Source of the DNA: Hsuehochloa calcarea
Lineage: Eukaryota; Streptophyta; Magnoliopsida; Poales; Poaceae
NCBI GenBank assembly: GCA_036346395.1
Contig: CM070604.1
Span: 37,847,662 to 37,911,661 of the forward strand
Direction: 5' to 3'
Length of the DNA stretch: 64,000 bases
Shown piece after piece: positions 1 through 11,252 of the stretch (position 1 is the stretch's first letter; every line of letters begins with the position of its first letter). The notes under the pieces were generated by a model. That model worked only from the letters and a program-made list of their open reading frames with translations, made no database searches and was not told where the DNA came from. The position numbers and the translations under genes were made by a program.

Positions 1-2350
1 GGAAGAAAAGCAATGTAGTATCATCTAGATCTAGAAGAACGAAGGCTAAACGTATCTCGTAGTAGTAAAATCCACTGAGACACCAACTGACTGTTCAGTA
101 GCCTTAGTAGTTGTGCACCATGTTGTTAATTAAGTGTTATTTAGTAATTTCTTATTTGAGAAAAGAAAAATAGAATAAAAAAGAAAAGAAAAATTGTGAG
201 GCCCACCTGTCATTGAGATGGGGGAGGATAAGGTTGGTTGTCTCCGACCCGAACCGAGCGACCGTGCGGCCTGGTGGCGACGGTGCAGGCGGCTCGGGTG
301 CGTTGCGCGTGGGCCGTTGGCGGTGGCAATGTAGCTCATCTCCTTCTTCTCTTCAAAGGCCAGGCTCCTCTAGTCTTTTCTTTGAACCCGAAAATCCAGT
401 GAGCTTTTCCCCAAATTTGATTCCCTCCGTTGGGTTTCGGCTTCGGCTTTGTGCTCTTGGACCTCCCGTGCCACCGTGCTTACCCCTCGGTGCCGTCGGA
501 GGTGAGCTCTAAGCCTCCATGTTGTGCGCATTCGATTGGTTCTATTTGTAAGATCGAGGAGGCTGACTAGAGAGCAGATGGGGGTGTTTGAATATGAGGT
601 TTTAAAAACTTTTGGGTTAAAATCAATTTCTAATACGGAGAGTAAGTCAAATTGGTTTTGCACAATTAAAGCCTAAAACAACTAGTCTCACTAAGTGCTC
701 CAATAATATAAGACTGTGTCAATGATAGCAAATATACAAAGACATGTAAGCAATTTTAATTATAGAAATATAAATTATACAAAGTAAATCACTAGAAAAC
801 AAACCACGATGATTTTTTACCGTGGTGTTCAGAGACTTGCCGATCTTCACTAATCCACGTTGAGGTAAGCCCAAATTAATTGGACCGGCTTCACAAACTA
901 AGCCAAACACCACAAACACCTCAGACACTTTCCCGCTCTGGGTAGATGAGCTCCAACCTTAACTCCACACCGGACCTCTACACAATCTTCATTAATATTG
1001 CTTAAATTAATTATGAATATTTGCTAAAACCGGCACTTATACAACACACCAGAACCCGAATATTATACATCTAAGAAAACAATTCCACGACCTCTCTAGT
1101 TACTGTTCACCCCTGATCTCTACGTGCTCAAAAGCGAAGGTTCGTCGATTCTAGCGTGTGCAGGCAGCGGAGAGGCCCCCTCAGCCAGCGTGGTGCGTGG
1201 ATAATGGGCAACGACGACTTCCTCTACCTCAATCATCATATGCACAGACAGACGCACGGACCGGGAAACACAACAAGGTGCTCCCGTGCTAGTGTTACAG
1301 GAGAAAGCGCGCGCGGTGCACACCCGCAAGAGTAGCCTAGCCGTCTAGTCGATGCTAGGTCGATAACACGTACGGCGACTCCACCCGAGCGCAGAAACTG
1401 CTGGCCCGCCCGTGCCGAGGCGTCGGTTTTGTCGAATCATGCCGTGGCGTGCTGCGGGCGAGGGTGGCGACGCAGGAACGGTGGTAATAGCGGGCCGTCC
1501 AGCGCGCGGTCGACACGCGCACGCCCCCGTCGGAGTCTTGGCCTAAATTAGCGAGTTTTCAAAGGAAACAGCAATAGTCTCGTACGAATGAAACCACAAA
1601 AATACCATTTTTACCGTGGAAAGTCATATACCGCTGGTTGAAACCGCAGCAGACCACATAGCATGGTTCTAGACGACGTGCTGCATTCTAATCTACTTTG
1701 GTCCCAGTCAACGGCAGATACGTGCGCATACCATACTGGTATGCGTACCTGCCGCTAACTGATACTGTGATATGCTACGTGCCGCAATCGCAATTAAGGA
1801 TATATTTTTTTTTTGTAATTTCGTTTATAAGGATAGTTTTCCTATTTTGTTTTTAAAACATGCTAAATGAGAAAAACTCTCCCCCCAAACCCCGCTGTGC
1901 TGTGATATCCCAGTCGGAGATGTATTTTCTGTCATTTTGTACACAACGCTAATTTTTCTATATGCTGCAAGTTTAGTCAGATGTGCTTACTCTTGTCATC
2001 AGCTGCGGGGCGTGGGTACCATCACCTACAGCTAGCTTAGAGGGCCACTGCCAATTCGCTATTAACAGCTTGCATAGTAAGAGCTTGGTGGATTCATGTG
2101 GACGCCGGGTCGATGCCTCCGAGTTCAGCCCGTAACCAGACCTCCAGTCTCATGGAGTCATGGGTTTACATATTCTTGCCGTGTCCACAACCATCATCCC
2201 TTCCGAATTGATAGTGCTTGACGATGAAAACATTTGTTTCTTGCCTTGTCCCTAGCCAACGTGAGCCGACAAAACCGTTGTCTAGTATTCATGGTATTAA
2301 TTTGAGCAATTGCTTACAACTATGACAAATACGCTAGGATAGCTTTGTGT
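1..2350. other. No supported gene; mixed low-copy sequence
   Basis: I see no coding sequence that I recognise. The stretch around 210-510 is GC-rich and leader-like, but its open frames have no domain and overlap on both strands. From about 590 the sequence is AT-rich. Positions 1360-1540 are CpG-rich. A hairpin at 1712-1754 is listed separately. The region could be the edge of a host gene or old TE debris, and nothing here decides between them. Confidence 0.4.
1712..1754. repeat. Imperfect inverted repeat (hairpin)
   Basis: The left arm reads CGGCAGATACGTGCGCATACCA and the right arm TGGTATGCGTACCTGCCG, separated by about three bases. The arms are imperfect: the right arm lacks a few bases of the left. 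I see no TIR/TSD signature that would make it a MITE, so it is only a hairpin of unknown role. Confidence 0.6.
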
Positions 2351-2374
2351 AGTCAGTTATCAATTTTTGGTTTT

Positions 2375-2961
2375 GTGATAGCCTAGCGGGAACCTCGATG
2401 GTCTATTTCTGATAGCAGGTGATCTAGATGGAGGTCATGTTGGCATTCCAACATGTTTCTTGACAAAAGATATTGTTGATTATTAGCAGTCATGTCAGTT
2501 TGTTAACATCCTAGGATCGACGTTAATCCCTAAAGGTGAGTTTTACATGAAACTAAATTGTACATGATGCAATTTCATATTTGCATAGCAATGTGCTTAT
2601 CTTGCCAAGATCGACTTAAGGGCCTAGATGGAGGGCCTCTACTGGCACAAGAAAGTATTGCAGTGATGATTAGCATGCCACCAGAAACAGATTCTAACTA
2701 ATTTTTATGCAGATGATTGTGCCAATAAGCTTTCAGTTCATAAATGGGTACACAAATGGTGACGATCGGTCAGATAATCCCCTGCGCTCATTGGTTGCAA
2801 CAATGGTATCCGAGCTCACCGTTTATACTGTTATTTCATCACTCATAGTCACTTCTATGTATACCATTTATTTTTTCTCTACATGCAAGTCTTCAGTCTC
2901 CCATCAAATTTTCGAGGAAAATATTAGCCTCTCAGTGATTTCTGGTTTAGTAGCACATTAG
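2375..2961 (+). pseudogene. Possible relic of a DegP/trypsin-like protease gene with exon-like pieces
   Basis: Seen: pieces look like exons. One ends CTAAAG before GTGAG (about 2535), a plausible donor. The next starts after TTTGCATAG (about 2589) and reads through a GLDGGPLL motif near 2617-2640. A little further on, NFYADD can be read in another frame near 2700-2718. Known: plant trypsin-like DegP relatives have a GGPL motif followed after a short spacer by a similar NFYA segment. Inferred: a decayed fragment of that family. Frames do not join, no catalytic His/Asp/Ser set is visible, and the piece may have been carried by the neighbouring retroelement. The 84-residue open frame at 2707-2961 is probably chance continuation. 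Confidence 0.25.
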
Positions 2962-3449
2962 AAAGTTAACTCCTGATGATCTTAAGTTGTGGATTTTACC
3001 ACACCATTGTCCAGAGGTTCTGTCAAGATTCTGGTAGGTTGTATTGATTAGATGATAATAATTAGTCAACGAAATAATTAGAAAACCTCACTAACATGAA
3101 TACTGTAGGTAATTTCAGAAAATTTTGAGAGAGCTAATGAACGTAATTTTTGGATAAACGTACTGAAAGTTGTGAATATTTTAGCTCTGTTGTCCAGAAT
3201 ATCTGCCAGGTTCTGGCAGTCGTATTAAGTTGTTTAGTAATAATAGTAAATGACAAAATCAGGGAATCTGACCAACTAGATTAATGTGGGTAATTTTGTA
3301 CGCTTTCCAAAAAGTATAAGAACACCATTTTTGGATAAACAGAAGAAAAGATACAATTTTTGGAAGAGGACTACCCTGTTTTGAGATAGAACGATGTTCA
3401 TTGGAAACGATGTTTTAGGTTGCGCTAGGGAGCGTAGGTGGTTATGTAA

Positions 3450-3470
3450 TTATATATATATATATATATA
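3450..3470. repeat. (TA)n microsatellite
   Basis: About ten uninterrupted TA units lie inside the LTR B fragment. No function is implied. Confidence 0.9.
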
Positions 3471-3977
3471 ATGTTGTATGCTCTGAAATGTCCTCTTGCG
3501 TGGTTATTGATTGTTCAGGTAAGGGTGTGAATCCAGGGATATCACCCTCTTCCCGTCATCCTACTCCACACGGTTGAGGCAAGTACAATAGTGGATAGAA
3601 TATGTTGATTGGTATTCATGGAACATTAATACTTTGCAATTGTAAATACTATTTCATAGCCTTATCGTTGATGTAACATGCATATGTTGATTAAAATTCA
3701 TGGAATGATATGCTTTGTGAGTGTGAATCTTATTCATAGTCCTACAGCTGTTGTTATATACATATGTTGATTAAGTGTAGTGGCTCATGTGCATCATTAT
3801 ACAATCCTTGAGTATTGGACTACATGGTAGCCAAGTGTTGATATAATTGATATCCCGTCATGTTTTAGACGGGCATGAGGTCTCCACACTCGTGGAGTGT
3901 AGACTTGAGGTCCCTGTGCTAAAAGGTACAGACATGGGTATGCATCGATGGATGCATACTCCGCATGTTCGGTATAT

Positions 3978-3990
3978 CACTATTACAAAA
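3978..3990 (+). repeat. CACTA left terminal inverted repeat
   Basis: CACTATTACAAAA. Compared with the right TIR (inverted CACTACTACAGAAAA) it carries transition-type changes. TSD TAT lies at 3975-3977. Confidence 0.85.
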
Positions 3991-5706
3991 CAGGTCTATG
4001 ATGTGGTTAAAGATATCGATGTTGTGCTTGGGAAGGGATGTAAATTAAGGACCCGTCAAAAAAATATTTGGAAGAAGCGGTCAATTTTTTAGGACTTGCC
4101 TTATTGGGAGCACTTAGAAGTTCGCCACTGCATCGACGTCATGCACGTGGAGAAGAATGTATGTGATATCTTGATTGATCTCTTACTGAACATTAGTAGC
4201 AAAACAAACGATGGTATTAACACACGGTGTGACTTGGTTGATATGAACATAAGGACCGAGTTAGCACCAAAAGAGACCGATAAAGGACAAACGTACCTTC
4301 CCCCAGCTTGCTACACTTTGTCCAAGGCCAAGAGAAATGAACTGTGCCAAAGCTTGCATTGTGTGAAAGTTCTGTCCGGTTACTCCACCAATATTAAGAA
4401 ACTTATTTCCATGGAAGATTGGAAATTAATTGGTATGAAGTCTCATGATTGTCATGTGCTGATGACACAAATGCTTCCTGTTGCAATTAGGAGTATCTTG
4501 CCGAACAAGGTCCGAGTGGCAATCTTTAGGCTGTGTTATTTCTTTAACTCAATTGCTCAGAAGGTCATCGATCCTGAAGGACTAGATGCTTTGCAGGCCG
4601 AGGTGGTGATGACTCTATGTCATCTTGAGATGTATTTCCCTCCGTCATTTTTCGATATCATGGTCCATCTCATTGTTCACCATGTGAAAGAGATAAAGAT
4701 ATGCGGCCCTATGTTCCTACGTCATATGCATCCATTCGAGAGATACATGAGAATTCTCAAGTCCTACGTACGACATCGATCTCAGCCGGAGGGCAGCATC
4801 ATCGAAGGTTATGCAACCGAAGAAATCATTGAGTTCTGCGTCGACTACATGGCTCAGGTGGAACCGATAGGTGTGCCTCTATCTCGTGATGAGGGGAGAC
4901 TGGAGGGTATCGGGACCATCGGAAGGAAAGCAATCACTCCCGATCTAGATACATACGCATAAGCCCATTTGACGGTCTTGCAATACATGACCCAAGTGTC
5001 CCCGCACATCGACGAGCACAAAGACATGGTACGCCAACAGAGTCCAAACCGGTCGGAGGTTTGGATCACAAGGGAGTACAACAGTCGGTTCAACGAATGG
5101 TTAAAGTTGTGATTCACAAGGAGGTCATCAAGTGATGATACACTGCTATGGTTTGTAAAAGGGCCAAAAATTAGGATTGTGACATGGCAAAGATACGATA
5201 TAAATGAGTACATATTTTATACGGCAGCTCAGGATAGGAGGAGCACAGTCCAGAACAGCGGTGTCCGCATAGATGCGTTTCACGAGCATTTCAATACCGT
5301 TGGGGCACGTGAGTTGAACTCCTACTATGGGTTCGTAGAGGAGATCTGGGAGCTCGACTACGTACTTTTCAAGATCCCCCTATTTCAATGCAATTGGGTT
5401 AAACTTTCGTAGGGCGTGAAGGTCGACAAGTACGACATCACTACTGTGGACCTCAAATATGTCGGATATAAGGACGAACCATTCGTACTCGCTAAGCATG
5501 TTGTTCACGTTTTTTATGTAACGGACCCGGCAAATAAGAACCGCCACGTAGTTCTTCATGGAAAAAGAAGGATTATCGGAGTTGAGAATGTCGCGGATGA
5601 GAAAGAGTATAATCAATTTAATGAGTTGCCTCCTTTCGAAGACGATATCAGGCTCGAGAAGAACCCAGTGAAGAAGCTAGCTATATATGCACGTCGATCA
5701 TCATGA
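3985..5706 (+). pseudogene. TNP2-like CACTA transposase, N-terminally truncated
   Basis: Role: the DDE-type transposase that binds and cuts CACTA ends. Seen: one continuous frame from the TIR to 5706 with no frameshift but four stops, at 4090-4092 (TAG), 4960-4962 (TAA), 5110-5112 (TGA) and 5410-5412 (TAG). Landmarks in order: the VYDVVKDIDVVLGKG segment, LPYWEHLEVRHCIDVMHVEKN at about 4097-4158 (end of the TNP2 domain), YLPPACYTLSKAK, LIGMKSHDCHVLMTQMLPVA and PPSFFDIMVHLIVHHVKEI (DUF4218-like), and from about 5290 a DUF4216-like C-terminus containing YGFVEEIWELDY. Most of the TNP2 catalytic core upstream is absent. The stops fit C-to-T or G-to-A decay. The product cannot be functional. Confidence 0.92.
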
Positions 5707-5934
5707 AGGGCTATATTTTAATTAAGAATTTATTCCATTGTAATTTGATGTTAACGTGGAATTGTCATGTGTTATGGACTTATCATCTCTGATATTGATG
5801 TTAATGTGGACTTCATTGTAATATGGGGTATCAAAATTGGTTTCACTTGATTTGGAGTTGAGTTGTATTAGATATGAATTTTTTAAGACAAATGAATTTT
5901 CAGTCAAATGATTTGGAGTTGTGTTAGGAAGTTA
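5707..5934 (+). other. Transposase 3' region, AT-rich
   Basis: AT-rich DNA between the transposase stop and the palindromic array, containing repeated TTGATGTTAA-type words. It is probably the 3' untranslated region of gene 1. No further gene is visible. Confidence 0.5.
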
Positions 5935-6480
5935 TCACAGACGGTTCCATAAATGAACCGTCTGTGATATGATAGTTAGGGTTTCCGTAACAGAACCATC
6001 TGTGATATAACAGTTAGGGTTTCTATGATTAGTCATCACAGACGGTTCCATTTTGGACTATATCATAGACGGTTCGGTTATGGAACCGTCTGTGATATGA
6101 GGGTTTAGGGTTTCTGTGCTAAGTCATCACAGACAGTTTATTTATGGAACCGTCTGTGATATTTCATATCAAAGACGGTTTTGTTTTGGAACCGTCTGTG
6201 ATATAAACAGAACCGTCTTTGATATGATGGTTTAGGGTTTCTGTGATAAGTCATCACAGATGGTTCCATAATAGAACCGTCTGTGATATGAAAATATCAC
6301 ATACGGTTTTGTTATGGAACCGTCTGTGATATTTTTATATCACAGACTGTTCTGTTACGGAACAGTCTATGATGACTTCTAAGAGAAACCATAAATCACA
6401 TATCACAGACGGTTCTTTTATGGAACTGTCTGTAATGACTTGTCACAGACGGTTCCATAGTAGAACTGTCTGTGATATCC
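5935..6480. repeat. Internal palindromic array of the CACTA element
   Basis: Many copies of ATCACAGACGGTTC and its reverse complement GAACCGTCTGTGAT alternate, often as hairpins with a short A/T loop (first clear one at 5934-5971). Variants differ mostly by C/T or G/A changes. The motif is the same as in the right subterminal array at 10845-11233. Known: CACTA subterminal repeats are transposase-binding sites. Odd: this array lies in the middle of the element, between its two genes, while no array follows the left TIR. Confidence 0.9.
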
Positions 6481-7617
6481 TTTTATTTAAGAGGAATCGA
6501 TAGGGTTTGAGCACCCTTAACTCGTCACTCTCCTTACTCTCGCCCCTTCACCTCCCCAGCCGCTGAAGCATCCTCCCCGACATTGACCTGCTACTCCCCG
6601 CCTCCCCGACGCTGACGCCCCTGGTACTCCCGGCCTCCTCAACCTCGACGCCCCTGCTGTACTCCCCGCCTCCCTAACGCCCCTTCTCCGCGACCCTGAC
6701 GCCCTCGACGCCCCTGCTGCTCTCCGACGCCCCTTCTCCCCGACCACGATTTCTAGTAGGGTGTCATCATCTAGTGAGCAAAGGCAAGGATAATTGAGTC
6801 AGTTCATAAGTTAGGCAAGACAGGCAAATAGAGGTATAGCTAGCAATTAGCCATTAGATTAGTTAATAGATAATTGGAAATAGCTAGAATTTAACTAAAT
6901 AGTTGGCTCAGATGAATAGTCCATGATAGTATATGAATCATTAAGGTTAATTAGAAAATGCTAGAAGTATGTACATACGTGCAGCTTTGTATACTAAAGG
7001 ATGATGAATAGACTATATCAATTAGGGTCTCTAGTAAAAGTAAATTATTTAGGCAAATTGGAGGTCAATTATGAATACCTTGATTTGTTCTGTAGTGAAA
7101 AGAATTAGAGATTTGTGATTTACTATAGTCTTTTTGTGTATACCTTGATCTGTTCTGTGTGCTATAATAACCTACTGTCCTTGTTCTATTAATTTTATTC
7201 CGTCCTTTGTATGGTTATTGATTGCTCCCATGTAGCAACTTTAAAGTTGTCAATTTTTATTTTGTTGGAAAATAGGAATAAAATATGCTCAACGTTGGAC
7301 TTTAAGTTGCACAACCCTACTACTGTCGTTCAAGGGTGCTTGTTAATAAATATGCTAACATGGCATATTTATAAGAAAATACCTCGAATTTTCCACAGTT
7401 TTTTTAAATGTTACATATATCTGATGTTGTTTGCTGAGTAAGACTTCTTTGTCAAGTGCAATCCGTGGCATTATAAGTAGTTATAATAGTTTTTTGGTAT
7501 TATGTTTGTTTTGGTATTATGTTTGTATCTTTCTTTAAATATTATGGATATCAACTTGCAATCCATGAAATTTTAGTTCATTGCGTATGTAACTTATATA
7601 GATTGCAAGTAAGCGAG
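6481..7617 (+). promoter_or_regulatory. Putative promoter and leader of CACTA gene 2
   Basis: Immediately after the array comes TTTTATTTAAGAGG, a plausible TATA-like stretch. It is followed by a C-rich leader (6520-6750) containing repeated CTCCCCGCCTCC and CGACGCCCCTGCTG words, typical of grass 5' leaders. From 6780 to 7600 the sequence is AT-rich and intron-like, ending before the first ATG at 7618. This placement suggests the palindromic array may also act as an upstream control region. That is inference; no transcript evidence is available. Confidence 0.4.
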
Positions 7618-10603
7618 ATGGCAGAGGTACCGTCTTCGCCGCCATCATCGACGTTGCCGAATGCGTCTGGATCTCCGATCAAAGTGGTACGTAAGCGAGA
7701 TGGCAGAGGAATATCAAAATTGCCCGCGGGCCGAATGACTATCATGGAGGTCAGTGACGCTGGGATCCCTCTGAGTCCCAAGAAAGCAGCGGTGAGATTC
7801 CAGACCATCTGCGGGGTACTTGGAAGGGAAAGGGTCCCATCACCACACCAAGTTGGAAGTCTCTGACGGATGTAGAGAGAGGCCAGCTATGGACTGAAAT
7901 TTCATGCTCGTTCGTTATCCCAGAAGCAGACCAAGCACGCGTGCAACGGCAAGCATTGCTCGCGATGGGGCACGCGTGGATGATCTTCAAGAGCACGCTT
8001 GTCACAAAGTACATGAACACGGGTCGAACGCCCTTCACAAATTATCTCATTTCTTGTTGAGGGATATATGGGACGCCTTTGTGCGGATGAAGACGACGGC
8101 CGAATTTTAGAAGCAAAGTGCGGTGCACAAAGCTCTCCAGGCACAAAACACCCACCTCCACAAACTCGGCACCGCTAGGTATGCGGGTAAAACCATGCAA
8201 TGGGCGGCGGAGGACAAAAGCGCTCGAGTTTGGTTAAGAGCGAGGGCATCGACCATGTTTTCGGGTAACATCTCTTTCACAAACCCGGCAGACAAGGTAG
8301 CGTCCCAACGTCTGGTAAATATGTCGAACTACGTAGTTGTTAATAAATCCATAACTTCATAGTGTCTATAATAACATGGTGAAATCTTGTAGGAAGCATT
8401 GACTTCCGCATGTTCCGAAGGTTCCTTCGAAGCGCACAGGGAGAAGGATCTACTATCTACGGCCCTGGGAAACAAGGAGCACCCGGGTCGCACGCGAGGC
8501 GTTGGGCTTTACATACTTTGGAGAGATGGATTCCGACACGACTTTGATACGTACAGGAGTAGGAAGAGATCTAAGGACGAGCACGACGCCCGATTGGAAC
8601 AAGTGCTTACTGAAAAATTTCAAGAACAGATAACAAAATTGCAGGATCAAATAAATCAACTCCTGAACTAGTCGCAAGCTGCCCCTGTTATTTTGGGAGC
8701 CAGTCCTCCTCAACATCGGAGTAGCATCGCGTCCACACATAATTCTAGACATGACGACGTCATATTACCTATCGACGCCATCAAGGTAATGTACATCTCT
8801 GGAATGCTCCAAAGATAGACCTATAGGACATCTTAGCTAATTGTGTATCGTTTTGTAGGAGCCGACGCCCTGTAAGCTCCAAGTGAGGATGGTTGAGTCC
8901 ATTCCTATTGAGGCTGATCAGGGGATGGTGTATCCATACCAGGAAGTGGCAGTGCAGCATGGTGCCCAGCTGGCGTAGGGTTACGCCAGGGTCCAGGTGG
9001 ACATGGTACATGGCAATTTCATGGCCATCCCGATGGAGATTCGCCCGAACGAAGACATCAAAACACTAGGGGATGCCATATACACTTTTATCCAGTGACC
9101 CAAAAAGGACATCGCCCTGGACCATGTAGTGCCGCAATGTCGACACGATCATGCCTCTCCAACAGGACCCTCGATGACTCCACCTCATCCTTCGCTTCAG
9201 AAGGCCGCCTCATCAGTTACCGTGGAGAAGACGTTGAAGGAACAAGAAAAGCGTGTCACTGTATCAGTTCCTAAGTTGTATCATGGGAAGATGTGCCGTA
9301 GGCAACTTGTTAAGGCCAAATCAAAATCGAAGAATATTAAGGCGCCTCCCAAGCCCAGGAAATACTCACTCGAAAGTCCATTGGCCCCCGACACAGTGCT
9401 AGCACGCGCTGGAGTAGCTTGTCAGACTTTGCATGTCTGGTACATGTTGAAGACCCAACAGAAGGGGTGCGATACTGGAATAACCATCAGATACACGAAG
9501 GAGCATTTCTACCATGAGCCGGGCCACTTCGTCGTGGGTTTCGACGACTTATTCGACCTATTCAACTTCGCTGCCCTCGACGCCTCACTTCTATGATGTT
9601 GGACACTGTAAGTGTGTACAATCAAGTTCTATACTCATGTCCATCGACGGAACGAACTAGTGGGTTTCCTCGACCCACACATCATCTCTGAGCAAACCAT
9701 TAACGAAGACGTATCCTACGTCGTCAAAAACATAACGACGGGATTGCTTGCTTAGGACGACAAAGACTACATAATGGTGCCGTACAACCAGAAGTAAGTG
9801 CTTCACCACTTGCTTTACAAATTTTATTTGTACTTTATACGCATCATGAGCTTTGGTTTATGACTATAGCAACATATATGAGTAGGTTCCATTGGATCTT
9901 ATTAGTCCTTATACCAAAGAGGAACAATGTAATATACCTTGATTCCCTACTAAATAAAAACCACGACTTCACCCTTCTGAAAGAAATACTCGACAGGTAT
10001 GCTCATTTCCTCCATACATAACTCTATTATAGTCTTCCTTCTTTTAAAATGGTCGAGGATAACTTTTTAGAATTATGTAGGTCGTTCATCAACTATGTTG
10101 CAAAGGGAGGGCTATACAAAGGATCTAGCGCCACAATACAACACAGGACGTGATTTTCGGTACGCGCTACAACACAATAATGCTATATCATACTTCGTAA
10201 TAATGCGTCTCGAACGACTGTACCTACATATGCAATTCTATTTATACAGTGTCGCTAGTAAAAACAAGATCACCTATGTGCATTCTACATTTGTCATCAT
10301 ATGCGGCAATTGGTTAGTGCTAAGATGAAGGATCCCAAGGTTTGTCAATCTCGCAATAATTATTTTCTAAATATAAATATAAATATAAATAAATAAATAT
10401 ATATACTTACTACTTTACTCCCGCTAGCGACAGGACTTGACCATAAATTTAGATGCACTCGCTATGAAAGAGGTCTAGGAGATTCGAGAGACGCTTTGCG
10501 GTCTCGGAGATTCGAGACGCTTTGCGCCTTCATCAAGATGGAGATCATTAATGCCGACGGAGAGTTTCACTCCGTCGACACCACTGAAGGACCTTAAAAA
10601 TAT
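7618..10603 (+). pseudogene. CACTA second gene: Transposase_24-like N-part plus Ulp1-like C-part
   Basis: Role: accessory CACTA protein of the plant En/Spm (Transposase_24) type, ending in a SUMO-protease-like (C48) domain. Seen in exon-like order: MAEVPSSPPSS from 7618; RPSTRATASIARDG-type sequence shifted in frame near 7900-8040; WDAFVRMKTTAEF then a stop at 8108; LHKLGTARYAGKTMQWAAED at about 8150; GLYILWRDGFRHDF with a coiled-coil tail (8399-8671, EKFQEQITKLQDQINQ); an exon from 8859 after TTGTAG; a basic segment 9129-9596; LVGFLDPHIISEQTINED (about 9658); FHWILLVLIPKRNNVIYLD (9890-9950), the His and Asp region of C48 peptidases; and a C-terminal FIKMEIINADGEFHS (10530-10575). Introns after 8390, 8785, 9796 and 9997 have plausible GT/AG ends. 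Stops and a frameshift make it defective. The active-site Cys is not visible. Confidence 0.82.
10476..10530 (+). repeat. Short tandem duplication in the CACTA gene 2 3' exon
   Basis: GGAGATTCGAGAGACGCTTT and GGAGATTCGAGACGCTTTGC follow each other about 28 bases apart. The duplication interrupts the conserved C-terminal segment of gene 2, so it is a further lesion in that gene. Confidence 0.8.
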
Positions 10604-10844
10604 TGATTCAATTGTAATTGATCATTTTGAGTAGTTGTAATTCAATTGTAAATCTAGCGACAGTATATAGCATAATCTTTTGTAATTGATTTTGAGTTTT
10701 AAATGATCACTTTGAGTTGTGTCAACAATTGATTCATCCGTGTGATGTATTTGATTTCTGTTAGCTTGCTAGTTTTCAGAGGGCATGGCTAGCAATTCCT
10801 GAGACTAGCCGAAAATAAAAAAAATTAATTAGGTATAAATGAAC

Positions 10845-11233
10845 TATCATAGGCGGTTTTTGGTTAGACGATTTCAACAAAAAACTATCTTTGATATACG
10901 CGTATCACATACGGGTCTTGGTTGAACCGTCTTTGATAAGGCTCAACAAAGACAATTTTTAGTTGAAACCGTCTATGAAGGGGCACTATCACAGACGATT
11001 TCAACCCACAACCGTATGTGATACGCGTATATCATAGACGGTTCTATTTACAAACCGTCTGTGATATCCGACAAAAGAACACAGACGGTTTTTAGTTGAA
11101 ACCGTCTGTGATAGTGTCCTTTCACAGATGGTTTCAACTAAAAATCGTATGTGATAACCAACTGTTATCACAGACATAAAAATTCAGACGGTTCAAAAAC
11201 CGTCTGTGATGACGGTTCCGAACTGTCTGTGAT
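10845..11233. repeat. CACTA right subterminal array
   Basis: Alternating AACCGTCTGTGAT and ATCACAGACGGTT units, many mutated to CATACGG, CATAGACG or similar. The array runs up to the right TIR. It is the expected transposase-binding region of the 3' end and is more degenerate than the internal array. Confidence 0.9.
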
Positions 11234-11252
11234 GTACTTTTCTGTAGTAGTG
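11234..11252 (-). repeat. CACTA right terminal inverted repeat
   Basis: GTACTTTTCTGTAGTAGTG, the inverse of a CACTACTACAGAAAA end. It is followed by the TSD TAT at 11253-11255. Confidence 0.9.

Larger units (their letters stand above)
3978..11252 (+). mobile_element. CACTA (En/Spm) DNA transposon, 5' deleted
   Basis: Seen: left end CACTATTACAAAA, right end TTTTCTGTAGTAGTG (the reverse of CACTACTACAGAAAA), flanked by TAT at 3975-3977 and 11253-11255. Removing the element and one TAT restores the LTR sequence CGGTATATGCAAAAG seen at 47998-48012. It carries two plus-strand genes, a TNP2-type transposase remnant and a second gene ending in a Ulp1-like domain, plus palindromic arrays at 5935-6480 and 10845-11233. 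Known: CACTA elements have 3-bp TSDs, CACTA-type TIRs and subterminal arrays. Odd: the left TIR abuts mid-transposase sequence, so the 5' subterminal region and the transposase N-terminus are missing. The element is 7275 bp long. Confidence 0.93.

Noticed and set aside
2707..2961. 84-codon frame as a membrane protein gene
   Set aside because: It has hydrophobic runs but no family match, it begins at a splice-acceptor-like site and runs into the LTR B fragment.
5935..6480. CRISPR-like look of regularly repeated units
   Set aside because: Units are inverted and irregular, spacers are not unique, and the motif recurs at the CACTA end. It is a transposon array in plant DNA.
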